Below, piece by piece: positions 36,404-46,054 of a stretch of 64,000 bases of DNA. Where the stretch lies: positions 2,572-66,571 of the forward strand of contig NZ_ATYS01000028.1 of NCBI RefSeq assembly GCF_000427805.1. Reading direction: 5' to 3'. Source of the DNA: Budvicia aquatica DSM 5075 = ATCC 35567 (lineage in GTDB: Bacteria; Pseudomonadota; Gammaproteobacteria; Enterobacterales; Enterobacteriaceae). The translations under genes were made by a program, and so were the position numbers. The notes beneath the pieces are model-generated. The model did not search any database. It was given only the letters and a program-made list of their open reading frames with translations, and was not told the origin of the DNA. Numbering within the stretch: the first letter of the stretch is position 1; every line of letters begins with the position of its first letter.

Positions 36404-36877
36404 ATGAAACAAAATATCATTCTATCTTTATTTATCGTAACGGCTTTAGTGGGTTGTACTAATAACAGTGCATTGTCCGGGAATACCGTCAGTGCATCAC
36501 AAGCCCAGAGAATGCAAACTGTCACTTATGGAACCATACTCTCCACCCAGCCGGTCACTATTCAAGGCGGAGATGATAATAATGCTCTTGGTGCAATTGG
36601 TGGCGCTGTTCTCGGCGGCTTCGTTGGTAATGCCGTAGGCGGAGGAAGTGGTCGTAATATCGCCACAGCCGGCGGTGCTATCGCAGGCGGAATGGCCGGA
36701 CAAGGCGTTCAAAGTTCAATGAACAGAGCTAACGGCGTACAGCTGGAAATTCGTCGTGATGACGGCAATGTTATCGCCGTTGTTCAAGCTGTCGGTTCTA
36801 CCCAGTTCTTTACCGGGCAGCGCGTCATGATTGCTAACAGCGGTTCAACAGTAACGGTTTCTCCAACCAATATGTAA
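36404..36877 (+). CDS. slyB: Outer-membrane lipoprotein SlyB
   Basis: 157 aa (E. coli SlyB 155). Lipoprotein signal ending LVGC with Cys18, then the glycine-zipper 2TM region GAIGGAVLGGFVGNAVGGGS and AGGAIAGGMAGQGVQS (about residues 63-105), and the C-terminal LEIRRDDGNVIAVVQ segment. Residue order is close to E. coli SlyB throughout. It is an envelope-stability lipoprotein, in enterics usually under PhoP control; I did not find a convincing PhoP box here. Monocistronic. Confidence 0.92.
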   Translation: MKQNIILSLFIVTALVGCTNNSALSGNTVSASQAQRMQTVTYGTILSTQPVTIQGGDDNNALGAIGGAVLGGFVGNAVGGGSGRNIATAGGAIAGGMAGQGVQSSMNRANGVQLEIRRDDGNVIAVVQAVGSTQFFTGQRVMIANSGSTVTVSPTNM

Positions 36878-36990
36878 TGTCCGCGGGTAGGTAGCCGATT
36901 ACCAACACTCTGGTGAAAGGCTACCCGCTATTCGGTACAGGTCAACGTATCGTTCCGAGTCACCTTTTTACAGACAGCAGATACTCATAT

Positions 36991-38493
36991 ATGCCTATAA
37001 ATTTTATTAAGCGCTGGATTAAACGCATTTTAATCATGCTTTTCATTATTGCCCTGACGCTAGCCGGGGTGCGTATATATGATACTCAACGCGGAGCACC
37101 GCTTCAGCTCTGGCATACCTATGTGCCGGATGAGTTAGATGCAGATGAAATTGATCATGTTGATTGGAATGGTTATCTGCTGTCAGAAAACATTACTATG
37201 GAAGGCGTATATAAAAACGTCGTCCAACGTATTGACCGCGATCAGCAAGTACAGCTCAATCGCTACTATGAAGGCAGCGTCGTTTATCCGGAACACTTTA
37301 ACCAAAACTGGAACCGTAGCTATATTATGATGCCGGAGGGCAAACCGAAGGGCGCCGTTGTCTTGCTGCACGGTTTAACTGACACGCCATACAGCCTGCG
37401 GCATATTGCCGAAGAGTATACAAAAGAAGGTTTTGTTGCTGTCGGTATTCGCCTGCCGGGACACGGTACGGTACCGGCAGGCTTAACCAGCGTTCGCTGG
37501 CAGGATTGGGTTGCGGCAACCCGTTTAGCGGTACGTGAAGCTAAACAGCTTAGCGGACCGGACTTACCATTGCACATGGTTGGGTTTTCGACCGGGGGCA
37601 CGCTGGCTCTAAACTATGCGTTGGATTCAAAAGAGGATCCTACCCTTGCCAAACCCCAGCAGTTAACGCTTGTTTCACCTATGATTGGTATTACCAGCTT
37701 TGCCCGATTTGCCGGGTTAGCCGGACTGCCCGCGGTTTTCCCGCCATTCTCCAAAGCAGCCTGGCTCAGCGTTGTTCCTGAGTTTAATCCGTTTAAATAT
37801 AATTCATTTCCAGTGAATGGAGCCCGTCAGTCCTATCTGCTCACTGACGAGTTACAAACTAAAATCGTTCGCTTATCCAGAGAGGGTAAACTGGACAACC
37901 TGCCGCGGATACTCACCTTCCAGTCGGTGGTTGATTTTACCGTCAGTACCCGCGCCGTGATTAACGATCTGTATAACTACCTGCCGATGAACGGCAGTAA
38001 GTTAGTGCTATTTGATATTAACCGTTTAACTAACTTCCAAGTGCTGGTCAGGCCGTCTGTGGTTTCTACTATTGACAACCTGTTGCCTCAAACACCGCGC
38101 AACTATCAGGTTAACTTTATTACCAATGAATCACCGGCCACCAATAAAGCCGTGGTAAAAATCACAAACGCCGGAGAGACAACCGAGACGATAACACCGT
38201 TGAATATGGAATATTCTCAGGACCGATTCTCCATGTCCCACGTTTCGATTCCGTTCCCTGACAGCGACCCGCTGTATGGCAGTAAGCCGGATGATCCGGA
38301 GCAATATGGTATCAACCTTGGCCGCTTAGCGGTTCGCGGTGAACGTTTAGTCTTGGTGGTTGATTTAGATGCCTTATTAAGAGCTTCATCAAACCCTTTC
38401 TTCCCTTATGTTCAGGAACGTATTGATGAAAGTATTGCACAAAGCCTGCTGCCACAACCCGCTGACCAACCGGTAACGGCGCCAGCGCACTAA
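36991..38493 (+). CDS. Membrane-anchored alpha/beta hydrolase
   Basis: 500 aa. One N-terminal membrane segment (about residues 12-28) then a soluble domain. The hydrolase core shows VVLLHGLTDTPYSLRHIA (oxyanion HG), RLPGHGTVPAGL and the nucleophile elbow GFSTGG with Ser200. The C-terminal 120 residues form an extra domain without recognisable motifs. Likely a periplasm-facing esterase or lipase-like enzyme; substrate unknown. A longer frame opens at 36913, but the ATG at 36991 starts directly before the membrane anchor; neither has a strong ribosome site. Probably independent of slyB, which ends 114 bp upstream. Confidence 0.78.
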   Translation: MPINFIKRWIKRILIMLFIIALTLAGVRIYDTQRGAPLQLWHTYVPDELDADEIDHVDWNGYLLSENITMEGVYKNVVQRIDRDQQVQLNRYYEGSVVYPEHFNQNWNRSYIMMPEGKPKGAVVLLHGLTDTPYSLRHIAEEYTKEGFVAVGIRLPGHGTVPAGLTSVRWQDWVAATRLAVREAKQLSGPDLPLHMVGFSTGGTLALNYALDSKEDPTLAKPQQLTLVSPMIGITSFARFAGLAGLPAVFPPFSKAAWLSVVPEFNPFKYNSFPVNGARQSYLLTDELQTKIVRLSREGKLDNLPRILTFQSVVDFTVSTRAVINDLYNYLPMNGSKLVLFDINRLTNFQVLVRPSVVSTIDNLLPQTPRNYQVNFITNESPATNKAVVKITNAGETTETITPLNMEYSQDRFSMSHVSIPFPDSDPLYGSKPDDPEQYGINLGRLAVRGERLVLVVDLDALLRASSNPFFPYVQERIDESIAQSLLPQPADQPVTAPAH

Positions 38494-38513
38494 TTTCTAT
38501 CGATCTCATGAAG

Positions 38514-38540
38514 CGGCTGTTTGATAGAACGGCCGTTTTA
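38514..38540 (+). terminator. Terminator after the alpha/beta hydrolase
   Basis: CGGCTGTT (38514-38521) pairs with AACGGCCG (38528-38535) through one T-G wobble, 6-nt loop, followed by TTTTA. Located 20 bp after the stop codon. Confidence 0.7.
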
Positions 38541-38846
38541 CTACTGATTAAAATGGTTTAATTAAGGTCCAGCATGATCTTTATGCGCCAACAGAACATC
38601 GCGACACTCGCTTTTTTCACCGACAACCGGTAGTCATTGTCAGTACAAAGCCCGGCAATCTTTCCAGCCCTGCCGCATAACATTCATCTTTCGCTTCCTG
38701 TCAGATTAAATTCTCGATATTTAATATATGAACAATTTGTAATTTTTTCTTATTTGAATCTATAATTAACAGGCCGAGTAAATATATTTACTTCAACAGA
38801 TTAATTTTGATACCTTAGTAAACAAATAAAGATAACGGCTCATTTT

Positions 38847-38945
38847 TGATTCTTTATTTAATAAGTCCGCATTTTACCTCCCTCGCAAAAATCCAGATAA
38901 AGTATCAGTAACGAGCCTTTAGGCAAGATGATATATAAAGAATCA
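38847..38945. repeat. Spaced 11-bp inverted repeat upstream of sdaC
   Basis: TGATTCTTTAT (38847-38857) and ATAAAGAATCA (38935-38945) are perfect inverted copies separated by 77 bp. They could be paired regulator sites for looping, or chance in AT-rich DNA. Confidence 0.35.
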
Positions 38946-39157
38946 GGACTGATGCTTTAAAATATTTTATCAATCACGCTTTCTGTGATCCTCATTGGCT
39001 ATTAATTTAATCAAAGCCTTTAAAATGCGCACAGACCGAAATATATTTTATTTTTTATTCTGTCGTTAATTAAATAGCTAAAACAGTTGAATTCGTCCCG
39101 GCATTTTTATAAATGCCGCCGATTATTATTATAAATTATATATCCCGGGGATCCCCT

Positions 39158-40447
39158 ATGAGCACAATACAATCAGACACAACAATACCGGTGGCAGCCA
39201 GCGATTGGCGCAAAACCGACACTATGTGGATGCTGGGCCTTTACGGTACAGCTATTGGTGCAGGCGTTTTATTCTTACCGATTAACGCCGGCATCGGCGG
39301 GCTAATCCCGCTGATTATTATGGCAATTATCGCCTTCCCAATGACCTATTATTCACACCGTGGACTTTGCCGTTTTGTTCTGTCCGGTAAGAATCCCGGC
39401 GAAGATATCACCGAAGTGGTAGAAGAGCACTTTGGCGTTGGCGCAGGTAAACTCATTACCCTGCTCTACTTCTTCGCTATCTACCCGATACTCTTGGTTT
39501 ATAGCGTCGCGATTACCAATACCGTTGATAGCTTTATCACTCACCAGATGCACTTACCTTCTCCGCCGCGGGCTATATTGTCCCTGATACTGATCCTTGG
39601 CTTAATGACCATCGTACGCTTTGGTGAAAAAATCATTGTTAAGGCAATGAGTATCTTAGTATTCCCATTTGTCGCGGTACTGATGCTGTTAGCCCTGTAT
39701 TTAATTCCTAACTGGAGCTCGGCAATTTTTGAAACTGCCAGTTTCTCATCGGCGGCGACTGAGACTGGAAAAGGCCTGTGGATGACCTTATGGCTGGCTA
39801 TTCCGGTAATGGTGTTCTCATTTAACCACTCTCCGATTATCTCGGCTTTTGCAGTAGCGAAGAGAGAAGAGTACGGCGATAAAGCCGAAGCTAAATGCTC
39901 TAAGATTCTGGCACGTAGCCATATCATGATGGTTCTCACCGTGATGTTCTTCGTTTTCAGCTGTGTACTTAGCCTGTCTCCTGCAGATTTGGCAGCGGCA
40001 AAAGCGCAGAATATTTCAATTCTGTCCTATCTGGCTAACCACTTTAATACTCCGGTTATTGCTTATATCGCACCAATTATTGCTTTCATTGCCATCACTA
40101 AATCTTTCTTAGGCCACTATCTGGGCGCTCGTGAAGGTTTTAACGGCATGGTGATTAAATCTTTACGCGGTAAAGGTAAGAGCATCGAGATTAATAAGCT
40201 AAACCGCATCACTGCCCTGTTTATGCTGATAACGACCTGGATTGTTGCAACATTGAACCCAAGCATTCTCGGTATGATTGAAACCCTTGGTGGCCCGATC
40301 ATCGCTATGCTGCTGTTCCTGATGCCGATGTATGCCATTCAAAAAGTCCCGGCGATGCGCAAATACAGCGGACATATCAGTAACGTATTTGTAGTGATTA
40401 TGGGCTTAATCTCAATGTCAGCCATTATCTATAGCCTTCTGGGTTAA
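39158..40447 (+). CDS. sdaC: Serine transporter SdaC (HAAAP family)
   Basis: 429 aa, identical in length to E. coli SdaC. Eleven or so membrane segments; N-terminal [20 protein letters not shown] with the family's [13 protein letters not shown] motif, [12 protein letters not shown], and [13 protein letters not shown]. It imports L-serine with protons. I chose the ATG at 39158 rather than 39113 because it gives the E. coli length. Followed after 32 bp by sdaB, the catabolic serine deaminase, so uptake and deamination are coordinated as in E. coli. Confidence 0.94.
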   Translation: MSTIQSDTTIPVAASDWRKTDTMWMLGLYGTAIGAGVLFLPINAGIGGLIPLIIMAIIAFPMTYYSHRGLCRFVLSGKNPGEDITEVVEEHFGVGAGKLITLLYFFAIYPILLVYSVAITNTVDSFITHQMHLPSPPRAILSLILILGLMTIVRFGEKIIVKAMSILVFPFVAVLMLLALYLIPNWSSAIFETASFSSAATETGKGLWMTLWLAIPVMVFSFNHSPIISAFAVAKREEYGDKAEAKCSKILARSHIMMVLTVMFFVFSCVLSLSPADLAAAKAQNISILSYLANHFNTPVIAYIAPIIAFIAITKSFLGHYLGAREGFNGMVIKSLRGKGKSIEINKLNRITALFMLITTWIVATLNPSILGMIETLGGPIIAMLLFLMPMYAIQKVPAMRKYSGHISNVFVVIMGLISMSAIIYSLLG

Positions 40448-40479
40448 CTGTTACTCAACATAGCGTGTAAGGAAATCCC

Positions 40480-41847
40480 ATGATTAGCGTATTTGAGATT
40501 TTTAAAATCGGTATAGGTCCTTCAAGCTCCCATACCGTTGGTCCGATGTTAGCCGGCACAATGTTTATTGAAGATCTAAAAAGTAAACAGCTGGACACCC
40601 TGACCAAAAGTATTGTGACCAATATTTACGGTTCGCTCTCACTGACGGGCAAAGGCCACCATACGGACATTGCGATAATCATGGGACTGGCCGGTAATAA
40701 GCCCGACACGGTTAACGTCGAGACAATACCGACCTTTATTCAACACGTTCACCAGAATGGCACCCTGCCGGTTCAGTGTTCAGATAACGTTGAACGGCAG
40801 GTTGGCCTGACGCTTAACTTCTGTGATAACGCATTGCCACTGCATGAAAACGGGCTGACCTTCGAAGCCTATGATGGTCATCTGCTCATCCACTCTAAAA
40901 CCTACTATTCAGTAGGCGGTGGTTTCGTGGTTGATGAAGAAAACTTTGGTAAAGAGCAAACGTCAGAAGTTGAAGTGCCTTATCCTTTTTATTCGGCTAA
41001 GAACCTGCTACGTCACTGCAAAGATAACTGCCTGTCGCTTTCCGCAGTCATGATGAAGAACGAAATCGCACTGCACGGCAGAGAAGAAGTTGAGCGCTAT
41101 ATGGCGCTGGTGTGGGAAACCATGAACGGAGCTATTCATCGTGGCATGAATACCGAAGGTGTTCTGCCGGGACCATTAAAGGTACCGCGCCGGGCTTCGG
41201 CTTTGCACCGGGTGCTGTTTACCCATGACCGTATGTCGACTAACCCAATGGCGGCCATGGACTGGGTCAATATGTTTGCTATGGCCGTGAGTGAAGAGAA
41301 TGCCTCCGGTGGCCGAGTGGTCACGGCGCCAACCAACGGTGCATGCGGCATTATTCCGGCAGTTCTGGCTTACTATAACCACTTTATTCAACCTGTTACG
41401 CCCGAATCTTATACCCGCTACTTTCTTGCTGCCGGTGCTGTAGGCCTGCTGTATAAGATGAATGCTTCGATTTCGGGCGCGGAAGTCGGTTGTCAGGGTG
41501 AAATTGGCGTAGCCTGCTCAATGGCCTCCGCCGGATTGGCCGAATTGCTGGGCGGTAGCCCGGAGAAAGTCTGTAACGCCGCAGAAATTGGTATGGAACA
41601 TAATCTGGGCTTAACCTGCGATCCGGTCGCCGGTCAGGTACAGGTTCCTTGCATCGAACGTAATGCTATTGCGGCAGTTAAAGCGATCAACTCGGCCAGT
41701 ATGGCGATGTTGCGCACCAGTGAGCCTCGAGTGTCGCTGGATAAAGTCATCGACACCATGTATGAAACCGGCAAAGACATGAACGCAAAATATCGTGAAA
41801 CGTCACAGGGGGGATTAGCGATTAAAGTTGCGCTGTGTGAATCCTGA
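40480..41847 (+). CDS. sdaB: L-serine dehydratase, iron-sulfur type
   Basis: 455 aa, same as E. coli SdaB. Starts [20 protein letters not shown]; the beta-domain ends in [12 protein letters not shown]; the catalytic domain has [37 protein letters not shown] and [20 protein letters not shown], which hold the cysteines of the [4Fe-4S] cluster. It converts L-serine to pyruvate and ammonia. Coupling to sdaC identifies it as the SdaB-type paralogue. Confidence 0.95.
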   Translation: MISVFEIFKIGIGPSSSHTVGPMLAGTMFIEDLKSKQLDTLTKSIVTNIYGSLSLTGKGHHTDIAIIMGLAGNKPDTVNVETIPTFIQHVHQNGTLPVQCSDNVERQVGLTLNFCDNALPLHENGLTFEAYDGHLLIHSKTYYSVGGGFVVDEENFGKEQTSEVEVPYPFYSAKNLLRHCKDNCLSLSAVMMKNEIALHGREEVERYMALVWETMNGAIHRGMNTEGVLPGPLKVPRRASALHRVLFTHDRMSTNPMAAMDWVNMFAMAVSEENASGGRVVTAPTNGACGIIPAVLAYYNHFIQPVTPESYTRYFLAAGAVGLLYKMNASISGAEVGCQGEIGVACSMASAGLAELLGGSPEKVCNAAEIGMEHNLGLTCDPVAGQVQVPCIERNAIAAVKAINSASMAMLRTSEPRVSLDKVIDTMYETGKDMNAKYRETSQGGLAIKVALCES

Positions 41848-41854
41848 TAGACCA

Positions 41855-41891
41855 GTTCCGTTTGGCCGCTGCACTGGCGGCCAAACGGAAC
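41855..41891. terminator. 15-bp perfect hairpin between sdaB and the convergent XRE gene
   Basis: GTTCCGTTTGGCCGC (41855-41869), 7-nt loop, and GCGGCCAAACGGAAC (41877-41891). Very stable, but neither strand has a clear U-tract, so it may terminate with help from rho or protect both 3' ends from convergent transcription. Confidence 0.65.
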
Positions 41892-41915
41892 GCCCATCCT
41901 AAAAAAACCGGTTAG

Positions 41916-42353
41916 TTATTTCTTATCTGATTCAAAACTCGACCACACCACATTGCTGCGTGCCGCAGAGGTATACCAGCTATCGCTGTCTAACAAATGG
42001 CTGCGTTTAGTCGGCACCACCGGATTATTATCAGAATCACTGCCATCGGCCTTTTTACGAATCCGCACCGGCGCCTTCTCAGCGTCAGGCGTGATCTGAG
42101 CATTAAAGGTTCTCATTTCAGAATCAAACAGCACTGATTCCAACTGGTGCAAGCGCCCCAAACCACGCAAAATGCCAATCAGCGTACTTAAGGTCACTGA
42201 CTCGCCCATCTCAACCCGCTTAATGGTCGCTATACCGACCTGCGCCCGCTCAGCCAGTTCGATCTGAGACAGGCGCATAGTAATGCGAGTCTCTTTAATC
42301 CGCCGACAAAGCTCAGAGATTATTTCGCTATCAGACACGGTATCAAATTTCAT
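41916..42353 (-). CDS. XRE-family helix-turn-helix protein
   Basis: 145 aa. HTH at about residues 17-70 (LCRRIKETRITMRLSQIELA, then AQVGIATIKRVEMGESVTLS), followed by a charged, probably flexible tail containing VPTKRSHLLDSDSWYTS. The HTH with a long linker and a C-terminal aromatic motif resembles HipB-like regulators, but no HipA-type kinase is adjacent. Convergent with sdaB. Role unknown. Confidence 0.8.
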   Translation of the reverse strand: MKFDTVSDSEIISELCRRIKETRITMRLSQIELAERAQVGIATIKRVEMGESVTLSTLIGILRGLGRLHQLESVLFDSEMRTFNAQITPDAEKAPVRIRKKADGSDSDNNPVVPTKRSHLLDSDSWYTSAARSNVVWSSFESDKK

Positions 42354-42573
42354 GGAGGTACCTGAGGAGTAACTGTATCGGGCTACATTATAACCGTTAA
42401 CCCTAGGCTAAGGACAAATTGATTTAAACAAATGGGACAACTGACTGCGGTAAAGTCACTAATGTGAATGGGGTCTCAATAAACAGAAAGGTTGATCACA
42501 GTTATAACACCAAAGCGTTGCTATTTAGCAACAGAAAGGCCGCTACGCCCGGTTGTATCAGGACTCCCGCGCC

Positions 42574-43191
42574 CTAACACTCATCAAATGTTGTCAATAT
42601 TCTTAGCCGTGAGTTTGATACATGGGTGGAAATTGCTTTTCTAGCCGCATCCTGATCGCGGATGATGATTGCATCACAGATATTAAGATGTTCTGTCGAT
42701 GACTCAAAAATCGAATCCGTTTTTACTTTATCTGAGCGCAGCATTCGTAGCCGGTCATAGATAAACGACAGCATTTTATACACCAGCTCATTGTTGCAAT
42801 CATCCAACAGTTGCTGATGAAGCTGATTATCTGATGCCAGTAATAAATCAATATCTTGCTGGGCAATACCCTTTTCGATATTTTTCTTAATTGACTGATA
42901 AATAGAGGTATCATGATACTTCCAAGATAAATTAAGCAGCATGATTTCAATATCAACTCGGATTTGAAAGATATTTTTTAGCTCTTTTAACGTAATTGGC
43001 CGGATAGTTTTAGTTTTGTTCTTCGAATAGTCGATCCAACCTTCAGTAATAAGCCGAAATATGGCCTCACGAAGTGGCGTTCGGCTAACGTTAAACGTTG
43101 CACAGAGTTCACTTTCAGAGACAGCCCCAACCAGCTCGTTAGAAATTATTTTTGCTTTTAGCTGCTGATATGTTTTTTCGCTTGCATTCAT
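42574..43191 (-). CDS. GntR-family regulator, FadR/FCD subgroup
   Basis: 205 aa. N-terminal winged HTH (ESELCATFNVSRTPLREAIF, about residues 26-45) and an all-helical FCD effector domain with the metal-ligand pattern D...H...H (SDNQLHQQLLDDC; later SSTEHLNICDAI and AISTHV). Divergent from the enolase-superfamily gene; a 16-bp palindrome lies in front of that gene. Likely represses the dehydratase/MFS pair in the absence of its sugar-acid inducer. Confidence 0.88.
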   Translation of the reverse strand: MNASEKTYQQLKAKIISNELVGAVSESELCATFNVSRTPLREAIFRLITEGWIDYSKNKTKTIRPITLKELKNIFQIRVDIEIMLLNLSWKYHDTSIYQSIKKNIEKGIAQQDIDLLLASDNQLHQQLLDDCNNELVYKMLSFIYDRLRMLRSDKVKTDSIFESSTEHLNICDAIIIRDQDAARKAISTHVSNSRLRILTTFDEC

Positions 43192-43527
43192 ATTGTTATC
43201 TTCAAAATAGTAAAATCAGTCAACGAGTAAGTGATCATCCAATACCTGTAGTGTACTCATTATCTCAACACCAGACAGCATATTACGTTATATCAGACTC
43301 ACTGCTTAATAAAATTTTCACCGTAAATTCAAAGTATTCTCCCCATCTTGTCCGGGCTTTCCATCGCAATATAAGTAAATTCTGGCACAGGCCTGATAAC
43401 GATAAAATGTGACCTCAATAGCATCCTGACGCTAAATCGATTGTTTTTTCATCATTCAATATTATTGTATTTATATTGTATACAATATGTATTCATAAAT
43501 ATTCACCAATAAGATGAGGAAACAAAG
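43192..43527. promoter_or_regulatory. Divergent promoter region of gntR and the dehydratase gene
   Basis: 336 bp between the GntR gene (minus) and the dehydratase gene (plus). It holds the palindrome at 43473-43488 and AT-rich promoter-like DNA; no gene. Confidence 0.45.
43473..43488. promoter_or_regulatory. Candidate GntR operator palindrome
   Basis: ATATTGTATACAATAT is a perfect 16-bp palindrome 40 bp upstream of the dehydratase ATG. Its TTGTATACAA core is typical of FCD-type GntR sites. It probably overlaps the promoter, consistent with repression. Confidence 0.6.
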
Positions 43528-44628
43528 ATGAAGATCGTCAAAGCAGAACTGTTCATGGTTGATCTAAAACCAAAGGTAAAGCGTACCGATGCTATTCAAT
43601 CATTTGAGTCACAAGAAACGCCGATTGTCCGTCTGACAACAGAAAGCGGTGAGGTTGGAGAAGGATATACTTACACTATTGGTACCGGAGGCTCATCGAT
43701 TGTTGCCCTGCTAAAAGATCACCTTTTACCTAAGCTTATCGGCCATGATTCTTCGATGATTGAGGAAATCTGGAATAAATTACTCTTTTCAACTCATGCA
43801 ACATCAGTCGGCGCTATTACTTCACTATCACTTGCAGCCATTGATACTGCCCTATGGGATCTTAAGTGCAAACGAATGAACCAACCGTTGTATAAAGTGG
43901 CTGGCGGAGCAAAATCAAAACTACAGCTTTATACTACCGAAGGCGGATGGCTACATCTCAGCACCGAAGATTTGGTTAAAGACGCACTGGCTGTGAAAGA
44001 AAATGGATTTTGTGGTTCAAAAATTAAGATTGGCTCCCCTAACCCTAATCGAGATATTCAACGGCTTGAAGCAGTACGACAGGCGGTTGGTGATGACTAT
44101 GTCATTATGACTGACTGCAATCAGGCCCTTAAACTGTCTGATGCCAAGCAGAGAGCGGCACTTCTGGAGCACATTGTGCTGTCGTGGATTGAAGAACCCT
44201 TCTTAGCTCACGACGTTGAAGCCCATAAGAAACTGTGTGAGTCCACCACCATTCCGGTTGCCGTCGGTGAATCAATATATTCAATGCAACACTTTAAGGA
44301 ATATTTACAAGGTAATGCCGCAGATATTATTCAGGTTGATGTCGCACGCATCGGCGGTATCACCCCATGGCTTAAAGTCGCTCATATGGCTGAATGCTTT
44401 AATAAAATTGTCTGCCCGCACTTCCTGATGGAACTTCATGTTTCACTCTGCTGCGCCATTCAGAATAGCCGCTGGTTGGAGTACATCCCGCAGTTAGATA
44501 CCGTTACGCTGGATAAAGTGAAAATAGAGAATGGCTTTGCCTATCCGTCACAAAAACCCGGGTTGGGCATTAACTGGGACTGGGACGTTATTCATAAAGA
44601 AACATTAGTAAAATACACCATAGAGTAA
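43528..44628 (+). CDS. Mandelate racemase/muconate lactonizing-type enzyme, probable sugar-acid dehydratase
   Basis: 366 aa enolase-superfamily protein with the complete mandelate-racemase-subgroup catalytic set: Lys165 and Lys167 (SKIKIG), metal ligands Asp196 (MTDCNQ), Glu222 (WIEEPF), Glu248 (GESIY), the Asp271-His298 dyad (QVDVARIGG, CPHF) and Glu318 (WLEYIP). This set supports abstraction of a proton next to a carboxylate, as in galactarate, talarate or glucarate dehydratases. GATGAGGAAACAAAG precedes the ATG. Followed by an MFS sugar-acid carrier and regulated by the divergent GntR. Exact substrate not determinable. Confidence 0.85.
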   Translation: MKIVKAELFMVDLKPKVKRTDAIQSFESQETPIVRLTTESGEVGEGYTYTIGTGGSSIVALLKDHLLPKLIGHDSSMIEEIWNKLLFSTHATSVGAITSLSLAAIDTALWDLKCKRMNQPLYKVAGGAKSKLQLYTTEGGWLHLSTEDLVKDALAVKENGFCGSKIKIGSPNPNRDIQRLEAVRQAVGDDYVIMTDCNQALKLSDAKQRAALLEHIVLSWIEEPFLAHDVEAHKKLCESTTIPVAVGESIYSMQHFKEYLQGNAADIIQVDVARIGGITPWLKVAHMAECFNKIVCPHFLMELHVSLCCAIQNSRWLEYIPQLDTVTLDKVKIENGFAYPSQKPGLGINWDWDVIHKETLVKYTIE

Positions 44629-44718
44629 ATATGGGGCCCAATTCATATTATTGGGCCATAAAAAACACAACTAACCAATTAAATTTTATACTCATTTTAA
44701 TTCATGGGATGGCTTGCT

Positions 44719-45987
44719 ATGTTTAAAAATAATATAAGGTGGTCATTAGCTATAGTGATGTTCTTTGGCGGAATAATTAACTATATGGATCGGGCATCCC
44801 TGTCTGTTATGGCGCCGTTTATAGAAAAAGATCTTGAGCTGAGTGCCACTCAGATGGGAATTGTATTCAGCAGCTTCTTTCTGGGATATGCATTGTTCTG
44901 CTTTATCGGCGGGATCTGCGCCGATAAATTTGGCCCACGAAAAACCATGGCCAGCGCGATGGGACTGTGGTCTGTCTTCTGCGGACTAACCTCCTTAGTG
45001 ACCGGTTTTTTCTCCATGGTTGCAGTACGCGTGCTGTTCGGTATGGGCGAAGGCCCGATGGGTACCACCAACAATAAAACCATTAAAAGCTGGTTTCCGC
45101 GTAAAGAAGCCGCTTTTGCGACCGGTTTTATCAACTCAGGCCAACCGCTTGGCGGTGCTTTGTGTGGCCCGATTGTCGGCATGTTCGCGCTGGCATTAGG
45201 CTGGAGAACAGCATTCGTTATTATCATGATGATGGGGCTAGTGTGGATCATATTTTGGCTGCGAACTGCCCGTGACATGCCAGAGCAGCACCCTAAGATG
45301 ACTCCGCAGGAACTCGCTCATATCCGTCAGGATACTCAAGCAGTGGCTGAAGAGCTTAAATCATCGGGTCCCAAACTGAGCTACTACCTAAAACAACGTA
45401 CCGTATGGGCTATTGCTGCAGGCTATTTCGCCTATAGCTACGTCCTGTCATTCTTTCTGACTTGGTTTCCTACCTATTTAGTTCAGAGCCATGGACTGAA
45501 TATTAAAACCATGGGATTTGTTAATGCCATTCCCTGGCTTTTCGGTGCCATAGGGCTCATTACCGGCGGATTAATTTGCGACTGGCTATACCGCCGTAGC
45601 GGAAAAGCACTTACCTCCAGCAAAACCGTGGTGGTAACCGGCATGGTGATTTCCGCATGCAGTATTATTTATGCCAGCACTATCTCAACGCTCTATCCCG
45701 CAGTGATCTTAATGACGTTAACCGTATATGCGCTGTACAACGCAGGCACCTGTATTTGGTCAACGGTGTTAGATACTATCCCGGCTAAAAGCATTGGCAG
45801 CGTAGGCGGATTTATCCACTTTATCGCCAACCTTGCAGGCATTATCGGACCAACCTTAACCGGAATAATTCTGGATAAGAGTCACTCATTTCCATTGACC
45901 TTTATTATTGCCGGCATTGTGGCAATTATCGGCGCGATGGCAATTTTGATGACTAAACCGATTAGTAGTGAAATCACTGATTCTTAA
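44719..45987 (+). CDS. MFS transporter, anion:cation symporter (sugar-acid) family
   Basis: 422 aa, 12 membrane segments. N-terminal IRWSLAIVMFFGGIINYMDRAS with the YMDR motif and the GICADKFGPRKT loop-2/3 motif A, as in glucarate/galactonate carriers (GudP, DgoT). The ATG at 44719 is chosen over 44704 because GGGATGG lies six bases before it. It follows the dehydratase gene by 90 bp and probably imports its substrate. Confidence 0.88.
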   Translation: MFKNNIRWSLAIVMFFGGIINYMDRASLSVMAPFIEKDLELSATQMGIVFSSFFLGYALFCFIGGICADKFGPRKTMASAMGLWSVFCGLTSLVTGFFSMVAVRVLFGMGEGPMGTTNNKTIKSWFPRKEAAFATGFINSGQPLGGALCGPIVGMFALALGWRTAFVIIMMMGLVWIIFWLRTARDMPEQHPKMTPQELAHIRQDTQAVAEELKSSGPKLSYYLKQRTVWAIAAGYFAYSYVLSFFLTWFPTYLVQSHGLNIKTMGFVNAIPWLFGAIGLITGGLICDWLYRRSGKALTSSKTVVVTGMVISACSIIYASTISTLYPAVILMTLTVYALYNAGTCIWSTVLDTIPAKSIGSVGGFIHFIANLAGIIGPTLTGIILDKSHSFPLTFIIAGIVAIIGAMAILMTKPISSEITDS

Positions 45988-46015
45988 TTTCACCCGCGTT
46001 TTCAACCATAAAAAA

Positions 46016-46038
46016 ATCCGGCAATTGCCGGATTTTTT
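46016..46038. terminator. Bidirectional terminator between the two MFS genes
   Basis: ATCCGGCAATTGCCGGAT (46016-46033) is a perfect palindrome flanked by an A-tract on the left and a T-tract on the right, so it can end transcription from both the plus-strand ACS carrier gene and the convergent MHS gene. Confidence 0.9.
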
Positions 46039-46054
46039 ATCTAACACTAATAAC

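Larger units (their letters stand above)
38494..39157. other. Intergenic region upstream of sdaC
   Basis: 664 bp with the hydrolase terminator at its start and AT-rich DNA after it. It contains an 11-bp inverted repeat with arms at 38847-38857 and 38935-38945. No CRP consensus was found although sdaC is CRP-activated in E. coli. No gene seen. Confidence 0.4.

Noticed and set aside
38990-39010. CRP half-site (TGTGA) upstream of sdaC
   Set aside because: The second half does not match TCACA at the required six-base spacing.
41916-42353. HipAB toxin-antitoxin module
   Set aside because: The XRE protein has a HipB-like HTH, but no HipA kinase gene is adjacent on either side.
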